Positions 1 to 8,423 are shown, counted from the first letter of the stretch. The stretch is DNA of 64,000 nucleotides from Burkholderia cenocepacia (GCF_900446215.1 NZ_UAQZ01000012.1:62001-126000); one strand, 5' to 3'. The notes: generated by a model not told the origin, from the sequence alone. Program-made: numbers and translations.

Positions 1-39
1 GACCTGTTCGCGGCGCTGCGCAACGCGATCGGCCTGTAA
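1..39 (+). CDS. phage tail tube protein, 3' end (partial)
   Basis: Only the last 12 codons and a TAA stop are visible; the peptide ends DLFAALRNAIGL. The gene immediately precedes the tail assembly gene E. In P2-like phages this place belongs to the major tail tube protein FII, and the C-terminal style fits that family. The assignment rests mainly on gene order, since the rest of the gene lies outside the window. Confidence 0.5.
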   Translation, partial: DLFAALRNAIGL

Positions 40-115
40 CCGGCCATCCGGCCGGTGACGCCGGCCGGGGCCGCCTTCCCCTTTCCTTCCGACTGATCAC
101 ACGCACAGGACCACC

Positions 116-487
116 ATGAATCCGATCCAATCCGACGCCGCCGCGCCCGACCTGCAGGCCGATGCGGCCGCCATCGCGACACCCGCGCAGGACGATCCGG
201 CGACGCATACGCTCGACACGCCGCTCGTGCGCGGCACCCAGACGATCACGTCGATCACGCTGCGCAAGCCCAAGTCGGGCGAGTTGCGCGGCGTATCGCT
301 GTCCGACCTCGTCAGCCTCGACGTGGTCGCGCTGTCGAAAGTGCTGCCGCGCATCAGCTCGCCGATGCTGACCGAAGCCGACGTCGCCAGCATCGATCCA
401 GCCGACCTCGTACAACTGGGGGGCATCTTCGCCGGTTTTTTGATGCCGAAGGCCGTGAAATCCCGACTGGCCTCCCAGACCGCGTAG
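116..487 (+). CDS. E: P2-like phage tail assembly protein E
   Basis: This 123-aa protein sits between the tail tube and tape measure genes, where P2-like phages encode the tail assembly chaperone E. In that family it binds the tape measure protein during tail assembly. The N-terminal third is Ala/Asp-rich and the core has the TLRKPKSGELRG type of segment seen in phage tail assembly chaperones. An AGGA lies 8-9 bases before the ATG. Its 3' part contains a T TTT TTG slippery heptamer, so a fraction of ribosomes should make a longer E+E' product. Confidence 0.8.
   Translation: MNPIQSDAAAPDLQADAAAIATPAQDDPATHTLDTPLVRGTQTITSITLRKPKSGELRGVSLSDLVSLDVVALSKVLPRISSPMLTEADVASIDPADLVQLGGIFAGFLMPKAVKSRLASQTA
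436..442 (+). promoter_or_regulatory. -1 ribosomal frameshift heptamer in gene E
   Basis: The bases read T TTT TTG in the E frame, the X XXY YYZ pattern used in P2-like phages to make E+E'. A -1 slip here opens a frame that runs to 609 without a stop. Confidence 0.8.
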
Positions 488-609
488 AAGACCCGATGGC
501 GGACATCGCGACGGTGTTCGGCTGGACACCGCCCGTGATGGACGCCTTCAGCCTGGCCGAGCTGATGGACTGGCGCGAACGCGCGCGAGTACGTGCCGGC
601 GCCCAATGA
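442..609 (+). CDS. E' extension of the tail assembly protein (E+E' by -1 frameshift)
   Basis: After a -1 slip at 436-442, translation continues in a new frame to TGA at 607-609, giving a fusion of about 164 aa. The extension contains MADIATVFGW followed by a SLAELMDWRERAR segment, which is the GpE' signature of P2-like phages. An ATG at 496 could also start this part alone, but the slippery site and the open frame make fused translation the family-typical explanation. It ends just before the tape measure start at 625, as expected for a chaperone pair acting on the tape measure. Confidence 0.8.
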   Translation, partial: DAEGREIPTGLPDRVEDPMADIATVFGWTPPVMDAFSLAELMDWRERARVRAGAQ

Positions 610-624
610 GCGAAACGATCGACG

Positions 625-3195
625 ATGGACAACACCCTGAAACTGCGCGTCATGGTCGACATGATCGACAACATGACGAAGCCCCTGCAAATGATGCTGA
701 CCGGCAACAAGGGGCTGGCCGACTCGCTGCGCGCGACCCGCCGCGAGCTGGATGACATGGCGAAGACGCAGAAGCGCATCGGCGAGTTTCGCGACTTGCG
801 CAGCGGTGTGGCGAAAACCGCGACCGAACTCAAATCAGCGAAGCTGCGTGCCGGGGAGCTGCGCGTGGCGCTGCGTGCGTCCGGCCCGCCGTCACGCCAG
901 ATGGTCGAGGACCTCGCCAAGCTCGAACGCACGGCCACGGATTTGACGGCCGCGCAAGGCCGGCAGGTCGCGCGCATCCGCGAACTGCGCACGCAGCTCG
1001 TCGGCGCGGGCATCGACACGCGCCGCCTCGACCTGCACGAATTCGCGCTGGCCACGAACAGCGCGCGACGCCAGGCGAAGATGACGGCCGACGTGCGCGC
1101 GTTCGACGACGCGCGCCGCAAGCGCGCCGAGGCCCGGCGCGCGAAGATCGACGCACTGGGCGGCGTCGGCAGGCAATGGGCGGAGCGCGGCAAGACGATC
1201 GCGGGCGCCGGCAAGAGCATGTTCGGCATGCTGTCCGAGCCGCTCGACGTCGCGAAGCAGGCCGAAAGCGAAACGCTGCGCCTGCGGGCGCAAGGCGCGT
1301 CGGCCGACGCCGTGACATTCGCGCGCGCGCAGCAGGTCGGCGGCCAGTCGGTCGTCGACAACCTGGCGCTGATGCGCGAATCGCTGGCGGCGCTCGGCGG
1401 CGACGAGCAACGCGCGCGCGTCGTGATGCCGATGCTCGCGAACATGAAATCGGCGAACGAGGCGCTGTTCGGCAAGGACGACGCGAAGGCGAACGTCGAC
1501 AAGTTCATGGCCATGCTGAAGGTGATCGACCTGCGCGGCGGCACGAAGAACGAAGCCGCATTCGGCGCCGAAGCGAACATCGTGCAGAAGATGCAGACGG
1601 CGACCGGCGGCAAGGTCAGCGGCGACGAGTGGAACAGTTTCGCCGAATCGGGGGGCGGCGCGGCCAGGAAGTTGCGCACGGATGCGTTCTACTACCAGAT
1701 GCAGCCGCTCATCGAGAAGCTCGGCGGCAAGGCGGCCGGCGAAGGCCTCGCCGCGCTGTCCGGCAGCCTCTTCGGCGGCAAGGTGACGGCGCCCGCCGCA
1801 CGGCAGTTGACGGCGCTCGGCCTGGTCGATCCGAAGCGGGTCCTGCATGCGAGGAACGGCGCGATCCGCGGGCTCGGGCCGGGTGCGCTGGCGGGCAGCG
1901 ACATGCTGCAGGCCTCGCCGCTCGAATGGCTCGAAAAGGTGCTGCTGCCGAAGCTCGCCGCGAAGGGCATCACCCAGCCCGACAACGTGAAGGCCGCGCT
2001 GGCGAAACTGTTCCCCGACAAGGCCGCGGGCACGCTGCTCACGACGATGTACGAACAACGCGAGCAGATCCACGACACCGAGAGGCAGAGCGCCGCCGCC
2101 GACAGCGTCACCGGGATGCGCGCGAAGGCCGCGGATTCGACCGCGGGACGCGAGCTCGCCGTGCTCGCGCAGTTGCGCGACCTGAAGCTCGAGATCGGCG
2201 AGAAGATCACGCCGGTCTACAACGCGGCGCTGGACGTCACGGCCAGGATGCTCGAGAAGATCGTCCGGTTCGTGCGCGAACACGGCACGGCCACCCGGAT
2301 CCTCGTCACGACCTTCGCGGCGCTGGGCGGCGCACTCGCCGTCGCCGGCACACTGGCGAGCGTCTTCGGCGGCCTGCTCGGCTCGGTCAACGTGCTGCGC
2401 TTCGCGACGTCGATGGTCGGCGCGTTCAGGCTCGTCGGGCAGGCGCTGCTGATGCTCGGCCGGCTGGCGATGGCGAATCCGCTGCTGGCCGTGATCGGGC
2501 TGATCGCGATGGCGGCCGTCTACGTCTGGCAGAACTGGGACACGCTCGGGCCGAAGTTCATCGCGCTGTGGGAAACGATCAAGGGCGCGTTCGGCGCGGC
2601 CAGCGACTGGATCACCGCGAAATGGGACGCCACCGTCGAGTGGGTGAAGACCTCGCTCGGCGGCATCGGCGACTGGTTCGGCGACATCGGCACGCGTTTC
2701 CAGGAAATCGGCGCGAGCATCGTGTCCGGCCTGGTCGACGGGATCACGAATCGCCTCGGCGCGCTGAAGGATACGGCCGGCAACCTGGGCAGCTCGACGC
2801 TCGGCTGGCTCAAGGAAAAGCTCGGCATGCAGGCGTCGCCCACGCCCGACAACGGGCCAGGCGGCGCCACCACCGGCACCCCGACCCGCATGACGCGCAC
2901 CGCCGCCGCGCTCACGTCGGCCGCCGCGCTGGTCGGCCCGCCCGCGTTCGCGGCGAGCCCGGCGATCGCCGCCGCCGCGCCGCTCGAACGCTACAACCTG
3001 TCGCTCGACTATCGCCCGCCGCTCACGGCGCCGGCCGCCGTGGCAAGCGCCGCGCCCGCGGCCGGCCCCGTCACCATCAACATCGCGCCGCCGCCCGGTG
3101 CCGATGCGGCCGAAATCGCCCGCATGGTGCGCGCCGAGCTCGAACGCGCCGAACGCGCGAAGGCGTCGCGCACCGCGTCGCGCCTGTCCGATTGA
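625..3195 (+). CDS. T: P2-like tail tape measure protein T
   Basis: This 856-aa protein is the length ruler of the phage tail and resembles gpT of P2-like phages. The first 200 residues are strongly helical and rich in Arg/Lys/Glu (coiled-coil type). A hydrophobic stretch lies at about residues 555-640, and the C-terminus is Ala/Pro-rich with a repetitive charged end. Its place after E/E' and before U and D is the standard P2 order. The start follows the E' stop by 15 bases. The very high GC content creates several long overlapping frames, which are artefacts. Confidence 0.9.
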   Translation: MDNTLKLRVMVDMIDNMTKPLQMMLTGNKGLADSLRATRRELDDMAKTQKRIGEFRDLRSGVAKTATELKSAKLRAGELRVALRASGPPSRQMVEDLAKLERTATDLTAAQGRQVARIRELRTQLVGAGIDTRRLDLHEFALATNSARRQAKMTADVRAFDDARRKRAEARRAKIDALGGVGRQWAERGKTIAGAGKSMFGMLSEPLDVAKQAESETLRLRAQGASADAVTFARAQQVGGQSVVDNLALMRESLAALGGDEQRARVVMPMLANMKSANEALFGKDDAKANVDKFMAMLKVIDLRGGTKNEAAFGAEANIVQKMQTATGGKVSGDEWNSFAESGGGAARKLRTDAFYYQMQPLIEKLGGKAAGEGLAALSGSLFGGKVTAPAARQLTALGLVDPKRVLHARNGAIRGLGPGALAGSDMLQASPLEWLEKVLLPKLAAKGITQPDNVKAALAKLFPDKAAGTLLTTMYEQREQIHDTERQSAAADSVTGMRAKAADSTAGRELAVLAQLRDLKLEIGEKITPVYNAALDVTARMLEKIVRFVREHGTATRILVTTFAALGGALAVAGTLASVFGGLLGSVNVLRFATSMVGAFRLVGQALLMLGRLAMANPLLAVIGLIAMAAVYVWQNWDTLGPKFIALWETIKGAFGAASDWITAKWDATVEWVKTSLGGIGDWFGDIGTRFQEIGASIVSGLVDGITNRLGALKDTAGNLGSSTLGWLKEKLGMQASPTPDNGPGGATTGTPTRMTRTAAALTSAAALVGPPAFAASPAIAAAAPLERYNLSLDYRPPLTAPAAVASAAPAAGPVTINIAPPPGADAAEIARMVRAELERAERAKASRTASRLSD

Positions 3196-3217
3196 TTCCG
3201 CTGGAGGAAACCCGCCC

Positions 3218-3649
3218 ATGATGATGTCGCTCGATCAGTTCGTTTTCAGCCTGGCGACCACGCCGTACCAGGAGCTCCAGCGTCAGCGCAACTGGAAGCA
3301 TCGCACCAGCTCGCGCATCGGCGTGCGCGACGCGAGCCAGTTCACCGGCGCCGGCGACGACACGATCACCCTCACCGGCATCGTCGCGCCCGAGAACGGC
3401 ATCGGCGAGATCGCGTCGATCGAGGCGCTCGCCCGCATGGGCGATGCCGGCGACGCGTACGTGCTCGTCGACGGCAACGGCAACGTGTACGGCGCGTACG
3501 TCATCGACAGCCTCAACGAAACGGCCACGTATCACACGAAGGAAGGCATGGCGCGCAAGATCGCGTTCACGCTGACGCTGAAGCGCGTCGACGACGGCGT
3601 GCTCGCCGAAGTGCAGCAGGACGACGACAGCGGAGCGGCAGAGCAATGA
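3218..3649 (+). CDS. U: P2-like phage tail protein U
   Basis: This is a 143-aa tail protein of the GpU family, proposed to act at tail termination or completion. It starts MMMSLDQFVF, preceded by GGAGG at 3203-3207. A longer in-frame upstream extension exists but lies inside the tape measure gene and lacks a ribosome site. The segment TLTGIVAPENGIGE and the length match the family. Its last codons overlap the ATG of gene D by 4 bases (ATGA), so the two are translationally coupled. Confidence 0.85.
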   Translation: MMMSLDQFVFSLATTPYQELQRQRNWKHRTSSRIGVRDASQFTGAGDDTITLTGIVAPENGIGEIASIEALARMGDAGDAYVLVDGNGNVYGAYVIDSLNETATYHTKEGMARKIAFTLTLKRVDDGVLAEVQQDDDSGAAEQ

Positions 3650-4716
3650 GCACGCAGGAACGCACGCCGGCCGACGCACCGGCCCGCGCGGGCCGCGTGC
3701 AGCCGCAGGCCGACTACCGCATCACGCTCGACGGCCGCGACCTGTCGCGCCTGATCGCGCCCAACCTCATCAGCCTGTCGCTGTCGGAATCGCGTGCGGA
3801 CGAGGCCGACATGCTCGACCTGGTGCTCGACGATGCGCAAGGCACCTTCGCGATTCCGAAGCGCGGCGCGAGCATCAAGCTGTCGATCGGCTGGGTCGGC
3901 GAGCCGCTGGTCGACAAGGGGACGTTCACGGTCGACGAAGTCGAGCACAGCGGCGCACCGGACGTCATCACGATCCGCGCCCGCTCCGCATCGATGACGA
4001 ACGACATGCACGAGCGCCGGGAGAAAAGCTGGCACCGGCAGACGATCGGCGCGATCGTGCGCACCATCGCCGCGCGCTACGGGCTCACGGCCGCCGTCGA
4101 CGCGACGCTCGCCGCGACGCGGATCGACCACGTCGACCAGACGCAAGAGTCCGACATGTCGTTCCTGACGCGCCTCGCGAAGCGTTACGACGCGGTGATG
4201 ACCGTGAAGGACAAGCACCTGCTGTTCACGCCGATCGGCAGCGGCAAGACGGTCAGCGGCAAGCCGCTCGACGTGCTCGCCATCACGCGCGCGAGCGGCG
4301 ACCAGCATCGCTATCACGTCGCGCAGCGCGACAGCTACACGTCGGTGCGCGCGCACTATCACTCGAACGGCAGCGCGCGCCGGCTCCCGGTGGTCGTCGG
4401 CGACGCCAAAGGCAAGAACGTCAAGGTGCTGCCCGAGGACTACGCGACCGAGGCCGAGGCGCGCGCGGCCGCGCAAGCCGAATATGCGCGCACGCAGCGC
4501 GGCGAGTCGACGCTGAGCTACACGCTCGCGCTCGGTCGGCCCGAGCTGTTTCCCGAGATGCCCGTCACCGTGACCGGGTTCAAGCCCGACATCGACGACA
4601 CGCCGTGGCTCGTGAAGAAAGCGACGCATACGATCGGCGACGGCGGCTTCACGACCGCGCTCGAGCTCGAGGTGCGCGACGCGCCGAAGAAGACGCGTCG
4701 CACCGGCCAGCGCTGA
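3646..4716 (+). CDS. D: P2-like late control / tail hub protein D
   Basis: This 356-aa protein belongs to the gpD family, structurally related to the T4 gp27 / VgrG hub that joins the tail tube to the spike. The N-terminus carries the DYRITLDGRDLSRLI pattern followed by beta-rich repeats; the segment LTRLAKRYDAVM is typical of the family. It overlaps U by 4 bases. It is the last gene of the late tail operon; the next 187 bases hold no recognisable gene. Confidence 0.9.
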   Translation: MSTQERTPADAPARAGRVQPQADYRITLDGRDLSRLIAPNLISLSLSESRADEADMLDLVLDDAQGTFAIPKRGASIKLSIGWVGEPLVDKGTFTVDEVEHSGAPDVITIRARSASMTNDMHERREKSWHRQTIGAIVRTIAARYGLTAAVDATLAATRIDHVDQTQESDMSFLTRLAKRYDAVMTVKDKHLLFTPIGSGKTVSGKPLDVLAITRASGDQHRYHVAQRDSYTSVRAHYHSNGSARRLPVVVGDAKGKNVKVLPEDYATEAEARAAAQAEYARTQRGESTLSYTLALGRPELFPEMPVTVTGFKPDIDDTPWLVKKATHTIGDGGFTTALELEVRDAPKKTRRTGQR

Positions 4717-4903
4717 CCGGAAGGCTGCGCCGGCGACCGATGCGCGACCACGCCGCGACGCGCGATCGCAGGGCGTCGATCGCGGTGGCGAAGGCAGGAT
4801 GTCGCGGGAGGGGAGTGAGGCCACGCGCGAGAGGGCGCGGCCCGGATTCGTTGCAGCGGCCGGAGCGAATGCCGGCCTGCGGGGGATCAGTGTGGGAGGC
4901 GGT

Positions 4904-5200
4904 TCAGCTCGATTGCTGACGCCCGCCGAGCGTCATGCGCAGGTCGCGCGCGTCGCCACATTGCTGCAACGTGGCGCGCGCATCGCGCAGATTGGCCATC
5001 GCCTGCAGCGCGGCCTCGAGCACCTGCCCGACCGACAGCATCGCGTTGTCGATCGCTGCGTGCGCATCGGCCCGCTCGTCGTCGGTCAGGTCCGAACGAT
5101 ATCGCGGCGGGCCCATCGTCGCTCCACGCGCGTCCGCGCGATGGTCGGCGTGCGCCGACGCGCCGATCGTCCCGTTGTCGTGCTTCCTGTTGGTGTCCAT
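4904..5200 (-). CDS. small phage protein of unknown function, candidate SOS-controlled gene
   Basis: I do not recognise this 98-aa protein. The chosen start (MDTNRKHDNG) has GGAG about 9 bases upstream; an in-frame ATG at 5227 is an alternative. The N-terminal half is polar and probably disordered; residues 45-98 look helical (ERADAHAAIDNAMLSVGQ and following). It lies between gene D and the repressor and faces away from the repressor. Before intron insertion its 5' region carried a near-consensus LexA box about 105 bases from the start, so DNA damage probably induced it. A role like the LexA-controlled antirepressor Tum of phage 186 is possible, but this is inferred from position and operator only. 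Confidence 0.5.
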   Translation of the reverse strand: MDTNRKHDNGTIGASAHADHRADARGATMGPPRYRSDLTDDERADAHAAIDNAMLSVGQVLEAALQAMANLRDARATLQQCGDARDLRMTLGGRQQSS

Positions 5201-5308
5201 TTTTCCGGTCTCCGCAAACTCAGTCATCAACCGGGGGCCGCCTGACACGACGGGGCGCCTCGGAACGCCCCGCCGCCAGCTCACCGGCTTTCAGAATGCT
5301 AAACCAAT

Positions 5309-5381
5309 GTCGCGGTAGGAATGCCCATTACTGGGCACCCCCCGCACAGATCCCGGCGTGCGCGATTCGCGCACCGGGCTC
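5309..5381 (-). ncRNA. group II intron domains V and VI
   Basis: Domain V is a 33-nt hairpin on the minus strand, beginning GAGCCCGG and ending CCGGGATC around a GCGCGAATCGCGC core. Domain VI follows as a long stem with a GTAA loop and an unpaired A near the 3' splice site. The maturase reading frame runs through domain V and stops at 5328, inside domain VI. Confidence 0.8.
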
Positions 5382-6860
5382 CTGCCTCGGGTGGTTGGCG
5401 TCAAACCGCACGACCGGCCAGGGGTGAAGGATGCGAGCCTTGGGTATCCACTGCTTCGCGAGCCGGTGCATCTTTGCCCACGTGGTGTCGTCCTTTTGGC
5501 TGCGGCGCCGAAGCGCCAGCCTCCAGAGGTCGATCACGCGCGCGCGGAAGGCTCGCAACGCAGCGAAGTTGGTCGGCACCGCATGGTAGTTGAAGTACCC
5601 TTGAACCACGCGGCGTAACCAGTCCCCTTGCTCGGGAATCGACTGGTGCCATCTGTGCCGCAACTCATCCTTGATTCCCTTCAGCGCCGTTCGAAGACGG
5701 TCGCTCCGCGTCTTACGCATGAGCATGAACCTACCGTCTTTCGCACGGCCACTGATGTGGGTGAATCCAAGGAAGTTGAACGTCTCGGGTTTGCCCAGCC
5801 CTCGGCTTGCCCGGTTCCGGGCCGCAAAGCGCCCGAATTCGATCAGCCGGGTTTTCTCCGGGTGTACCGACAGCCCAAACTGCTCCAGTCGTTGTTGCAT
5901 GGCCCGCCTGAACCGCTTCGCATCGTGTGGTTTATCGAAACCAACCACGACGTCGTCGGCGTATCGGACGATTACGACGTTCCCCTCGGCGTGGCGCTTG
6001 CGCCACTGGTTTGCCCAGAGGTCGAAGACGTAATGCAGGTAGATGTTCGCCAGCAGAGGCGAGATGACAGACCCTTGCGGCGTCCCCTCGTCTGTGGGCT
6101 CGATCACCCCGTCTTCCATCGCTCCCGCCTTCAGCCATTTGCGGATCAGTCGGATCACACGCTGGTCGCCTATGCGATGTTCCACGAAACGGATCAGCCA
6201 ATCGTGGTCGACCGTATCAAAGAACCTGCTGATGTCGGCGTCCAGAATCCAGCTCACGCTCGTGCGAGCGATTCCCGTCGCAAGTGCATCCAGCGCATCG
6301 TGCTGGCTGCGTTGCGGCCGGAAACCGTATGAGAATCCCAAGAAGTCCATCTCGTAGACAGCATTGAGTACTGCCACCAGTGCACGCTGGACGATCTTGT
6401 CTTCCAGCGCAGCAATGCCCAGCGGTCGCTGTTTGCCATCCGCCTTCGGTATGTACCGTCTGCGACTGGGCAGCGCCCGATAAGCCTGCCGGCGGAGTCT
6501 GCCATGCAGGTCTTCGAGATTTCGGTCGAGATCTTGCTCATAGTCGTGCCACGTCACGCCATCGACCCCGGCTGCCGCCTTCCGCTTCAGCCAGAAGAAC
6601 GCCGTCGCCAGAAGGTCGAGGTCGATCAAGTGGTACAACGCCGTGAACTTCTCCTTCTTCCTTTGCCTTGCGGCTTGACGCACACGGTCCAGTCTCTGGG
6701 ACACGCTTATCCGGCTCTGCGTCCGGCGCGTGCGCGACCATTCCGTGTTCCCCTTGGCCCCACCCCTTCGCTCCACTGACTCCGCATCCGGTTGCCCGGG
6801 TTTGTTCGCCAGCTTCTTCGCTACTATGGGCGAGTCCGACTTCTCCCATCCGTTCGTCAT
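5328..6860 (-). CDS. ltrA: group II intron reverse transcriptase/maturase
   Basis: This 510-aa protein promotes splicing and retrohoming of the surrounding intron. The RT fingers/palm run from about residue 75 to 370, with KRKAAAGVDGVT, GIAALEDKIVQ, DADISRFFD, the GTPQGSVISPLLANI block and the catalytic YADD. The maturase (X) domain follows (GYFNYHAVPTNFAALRAF). There is no Cys-rich HNH endonuclease domain; the last 20 residues are encoded by intron domain V. GAGGAG lies about 10 bases before the ATG. It lacks features of retron or DGR enzymes. Confidence 0.93.
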   Translation of the reverse strand: MTNGWEKSDSPIVAKKLANKPGQPDAESVERRGGAKGNTEWSRTRRTQSRISVSQRLDRVRQAARQRKKEKFTALYHLIDLDLLATAFFWLKRKAAAGVDGVTWHDYEQDLDRNLEDLHGRLRRQAYRALPSRRRYIPKADGKQRPLGIAALEDKIVQRALVAVLNAVYEMDFLGFSYGFRPQRSQHDALDALATGIARTSVSWILDADISRFFDTVDHDWLIRFVEHRIGDQRVIRLIRKWLKAGAMEDGVIEPTDEGTPQGSVISPLLANIYLHYVFDLWANQWRKRHAEGNVVIVRYADDVVVGFDKPHDAKRFRRAMQQRLEQFGLSVHPEKTRLIEFGRFAARNRASRGLGKPETFNFLGFTHISGRAKDGRFMLMRKTRSDRLRTALKGIKDELRHRWHQSIPEQGDWLRRVVQGYFNYHAVPTNFAALRAFRARVIDLWRLALRRRSQKDDTTWAKMHRLAKQWIPKARILHPWPVVRFDANHPRQEPGARIAHAGICAGGAQ

Positions 6861-7223
6861 CGGCTTCAGCTCCTCGCCTTCCCGATGCGGACCGCTCGAC
6901 CATATTTCCGTCGGCGGCCAGATGGGAGATCTCCCGGTTCCCGCGTAGAGATCGTACTGACATGCCAGGGTCTCAGACCACGCCGAGTCCGCGCAGCGCT
7001 CGCGATAGCGCGCCGCGCGATGTTGCCTTCCGCATACAGTAGTACGTCAGCACTCGGGAATGTATCCATTTCGTGGCTCAATGGCTGGCCTATCAGCGCC
7101 CCTGTCAACGCTTCGCAACCCGCCTCGCGGCTGGCCACGCATGACTCGGGGAAATCGTGAATCGCTAGTTCTTGCAATGTCGGGGACTTTCACCCCTTGA
7201 TCTCTACCGGTCTCCCGGCGCAC

Positions 7224-7242
7224 ACTGTATGGATATACAGTA
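7224..7242 (-). promoter_or_regulatory. LexA (SOS) box split by the group II intron
   Basis: The minus strand reads TACTGTATATCCATACAGT directly before the intron 5' end; the missing final A is at 5308, beyond the intron 3' end. Joined, the site matches the CTGT-N8-ACAG LexA core with a nearly perfect outer palindrome. It lies downstream of the repressor gene and upstream of the maturase and the 98-aa gene. Confidence 0.75.
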
Positions 7243-7431
7243 TTTCGTCCGATTTTATCCGATGCCCTTGTGCGGTGCGCCGAGCGCACCCGGGCAACAT
7301 CGGAAAACGGGAACTGCGCTGCCCCGCCGTCGCACACGCAACGGTTCGAACCGGGCAGAGGGACGGCCGCGCGGGGTGTGTCGCATGCATGCGCGCCGGG
7401 TGATGGGGCGGGGCGCCACCCCGCGGATGCG

Positions 7432-7923
7432 TTACTTCTTCGGCTGCTTCGCCGCGCGTTCGGCCTTCAACCGTTCGATCTCGGCCATCGCGCGATCGAC
7501 GTTTTCCGCCGTGCGCTGATCGAGCGCCGCGCGACGTTTCTCCGGCACACGCTTCGCGCGCCGCGGCGTCGCGGTCTGCACCATCGCGCCAGTGCTGATG
7601 CAGCTCGCGAGGAAGGCATGCAGCGACGCCTTGCCGGTGTCGTTGAGCTGCCGGTACATCGCGAGCACCTCGGCTTCGTCCGCGTCGCGGGCGCCGGCCT
7701 CCGGCGCCGCTTCGCCCGCGGCGAACCGCTTGCCGGTCAGCACGTAGCCGATATCGACGCCGATCTCGCGAACGGCCAGCAGATAAGCCGCGTCGGGAGC
7801 GCGCTCGTCCGACTCGTACGCCGACTGCGAGCGTCTCGCGACGCCGCCCACGGTCGCAAACTCGTCCTGGCTGAGCCCGATCCGCAAGCGCTCGTCCCGC
7901 AAGCGACTCCCGATTTGTGTCAT
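7432..7923 (-). CDS. phage repressor, XRE/CI-like
   Basis: This 163-aa protein has an N-terminal helix-turn-helix of the XRE type (residues 3-65: GSRLRDERLRIGLSQDEFA...) and a Lys/Arg-rich C-terminal tail. It is divergent from the early phage genes that start at 8014, the usual place of the lysogeny repressor in P2-like phages. It has no visible LexA-like peptidase Ser-Lys dyad. Induction would therefore need an antirepressor rather than RecA-stimulated self-cleavage, which agrees with the LexA box nearby. Confidence 0.8.
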   Translation of the reverse strand: MTQIGSRLRDERLRIGLSQDEFATVGGVARRSQSAYESDERAPDAAYLLAVREIGVDIGYVLTGKRFAAGEAAPEAGARDADEAEVLAMYRQLNDTGKASLHAFLASCISTGAMVQTATPRRAKRVPEKRRAALDQRTAENVDRAMAEIERLKAERAAKQPKK

Positions 7924-7940
7924 AAATTACCCATTAACAA

Positions 7941-7969
7941 TTGACGCGCCGTTTTTTGCTCATTAGACT
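7941..7969 (+). promoter_or_regulatory. early promoter of the prophage
   Basis: TTGACG at 7941-7946 and TAGACT at 7964-7969 are separated by 17 bases. The site lies in the 90-base gap between the divergent repressor and the ribbon-helix-helix gene. Operators for the repressor should be here; TTAACAATTG at 7934-7943 is a possible half-site region. Confidence 0.55.
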
Positions 7970-8013
7970 AGCCTCACCGTAACGCAAGACTATCTCCGCA
8001 AAGTATACCGACC

Positions 8014-8229
8014 ATGACTACTCCCAAAGGCCCACGCCGTTCGCCGCGCGGCACGATGTCGGACAAGCCCGTTTACGTGGGGCTCACGCCTGTCGAGCGC
8101 GGCGAGCTCGAGCAGCTTGCCGCGCAACGCAACCGCTCGATCTCGAGCATGGCGCGCGAACTGATCCGCCTCGGCGCCAGCCACCTGCGCGCGATCGCCG
8201 CGCCGCGCTCGCGCAGCGCGCGCCCGTGA
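8014..8229 (+). CDS. small ribbon-helix-helix-like phage regulator
   Basis: This 71-aa basic protein has a short strand (VYVGLTP) followed by two helices (VERGELEQLAAQRNRS and ISSMARELIRLG), the layout of Arc/CopG-type DNA-binding proteins. It is the first gene after the early promoter, divergent from the repressor, where temperate phages place Cro/Apl-like regulators. An exact family is not assigned. Confidence 0.65.
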   Translation: MTTPKGPRRSPRGTMSDKPVYVGLTPVERGELEQLAAQRNRSISSMARELIRLGASHLRAIAAPRSRSARP

Positions 8230-8423
8230 GCCGGAGCGTCTTCATGTCCGCCGCTTTCGAACGCACCCGACCGTCCGGGCCCGCAGCATCCATTGTGAGC
8301 CGTGTGTGCGCCCGCAACCATTCGCCGATCGGCCAGGGCTGCACGCTGGCCACCGGCGCGACCCGCGACTGGCCCGGCCATCGGCAGTCTTTCGTCCGGA
8401 GTGAGCCCTCATGCGCATCCTGA
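8226..8423 (+). CDS. possible small phage ORF, unknown
   Basis: This 65-codon frame starts with a GTG that overlaps the stop of the preceding gene by 4 bases (GTGA); an ATG at 8244 is an alternative start. It ends 13 bases inside the Ogr gene. The overlaps suggest coupled translation, but the peptide has no recognisable motif and could be chance in GC-rich DNA. Confidence 0.3.
   Translation: MSRSVFMSAAFERTRPSGPAASIVSRVCARNHSPIGQGCTLATGATRDWPGHRQSFVRSEPSCAS

Larger units (their letters stand above)
5309..7223 (-). mobile_element. group II intron (ORF-containing), inserted in a LexA box
   Basis: The 1915-nt intron begins GTGCGCC at 7223, followed by a GGGG-TGAAAG-CCCC hairpin as in the domain I start of known bacterial group II introns. 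It ends CTACCGCGAC at 5309, with the bulged A of domain VI 8 bases from the end. Domain V lies at 5349-5381. It encodes a maturase without an endonuclease domain. The flanks join to give TACTGTATATCCATACAGTA, a LexA operator, so the insertion is one base before the end of the palindrome. Its orientation matches the 98-aa gene downstream. Confidence 0.85.

Noticed and set aside
496..609. E' as an independent gene starting at 496
   Set aside because: The slippery heptamer and the continuous -1 frame favour a fused E+E' product; no clear ribosome site precedes 496.
892..3221. Long frames on both strands over the tape measure gene
   Set aside because: They are GC-rich shadows with no domain signal and no ribosome site, while the tape measure frame is continuous and family-like.
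5328..6860. Retron or diversity-generating retroelement reverse transcriptase
   Set aside because: The RT blocks, the maturase X domain and the intron domains V/VI identify a group II intron; no template/variable repeat pair or msr/msd region is seen.
7275..7335. Alternative intron 5' ends with GTGCG at 7335 and near 7289 on the minus strand
   Set aside because: The GTGCGCC at 7223 is followed by the expected domain I hairpin about 20 bases later and joins the flanks into a LexA box; the others fit neither.
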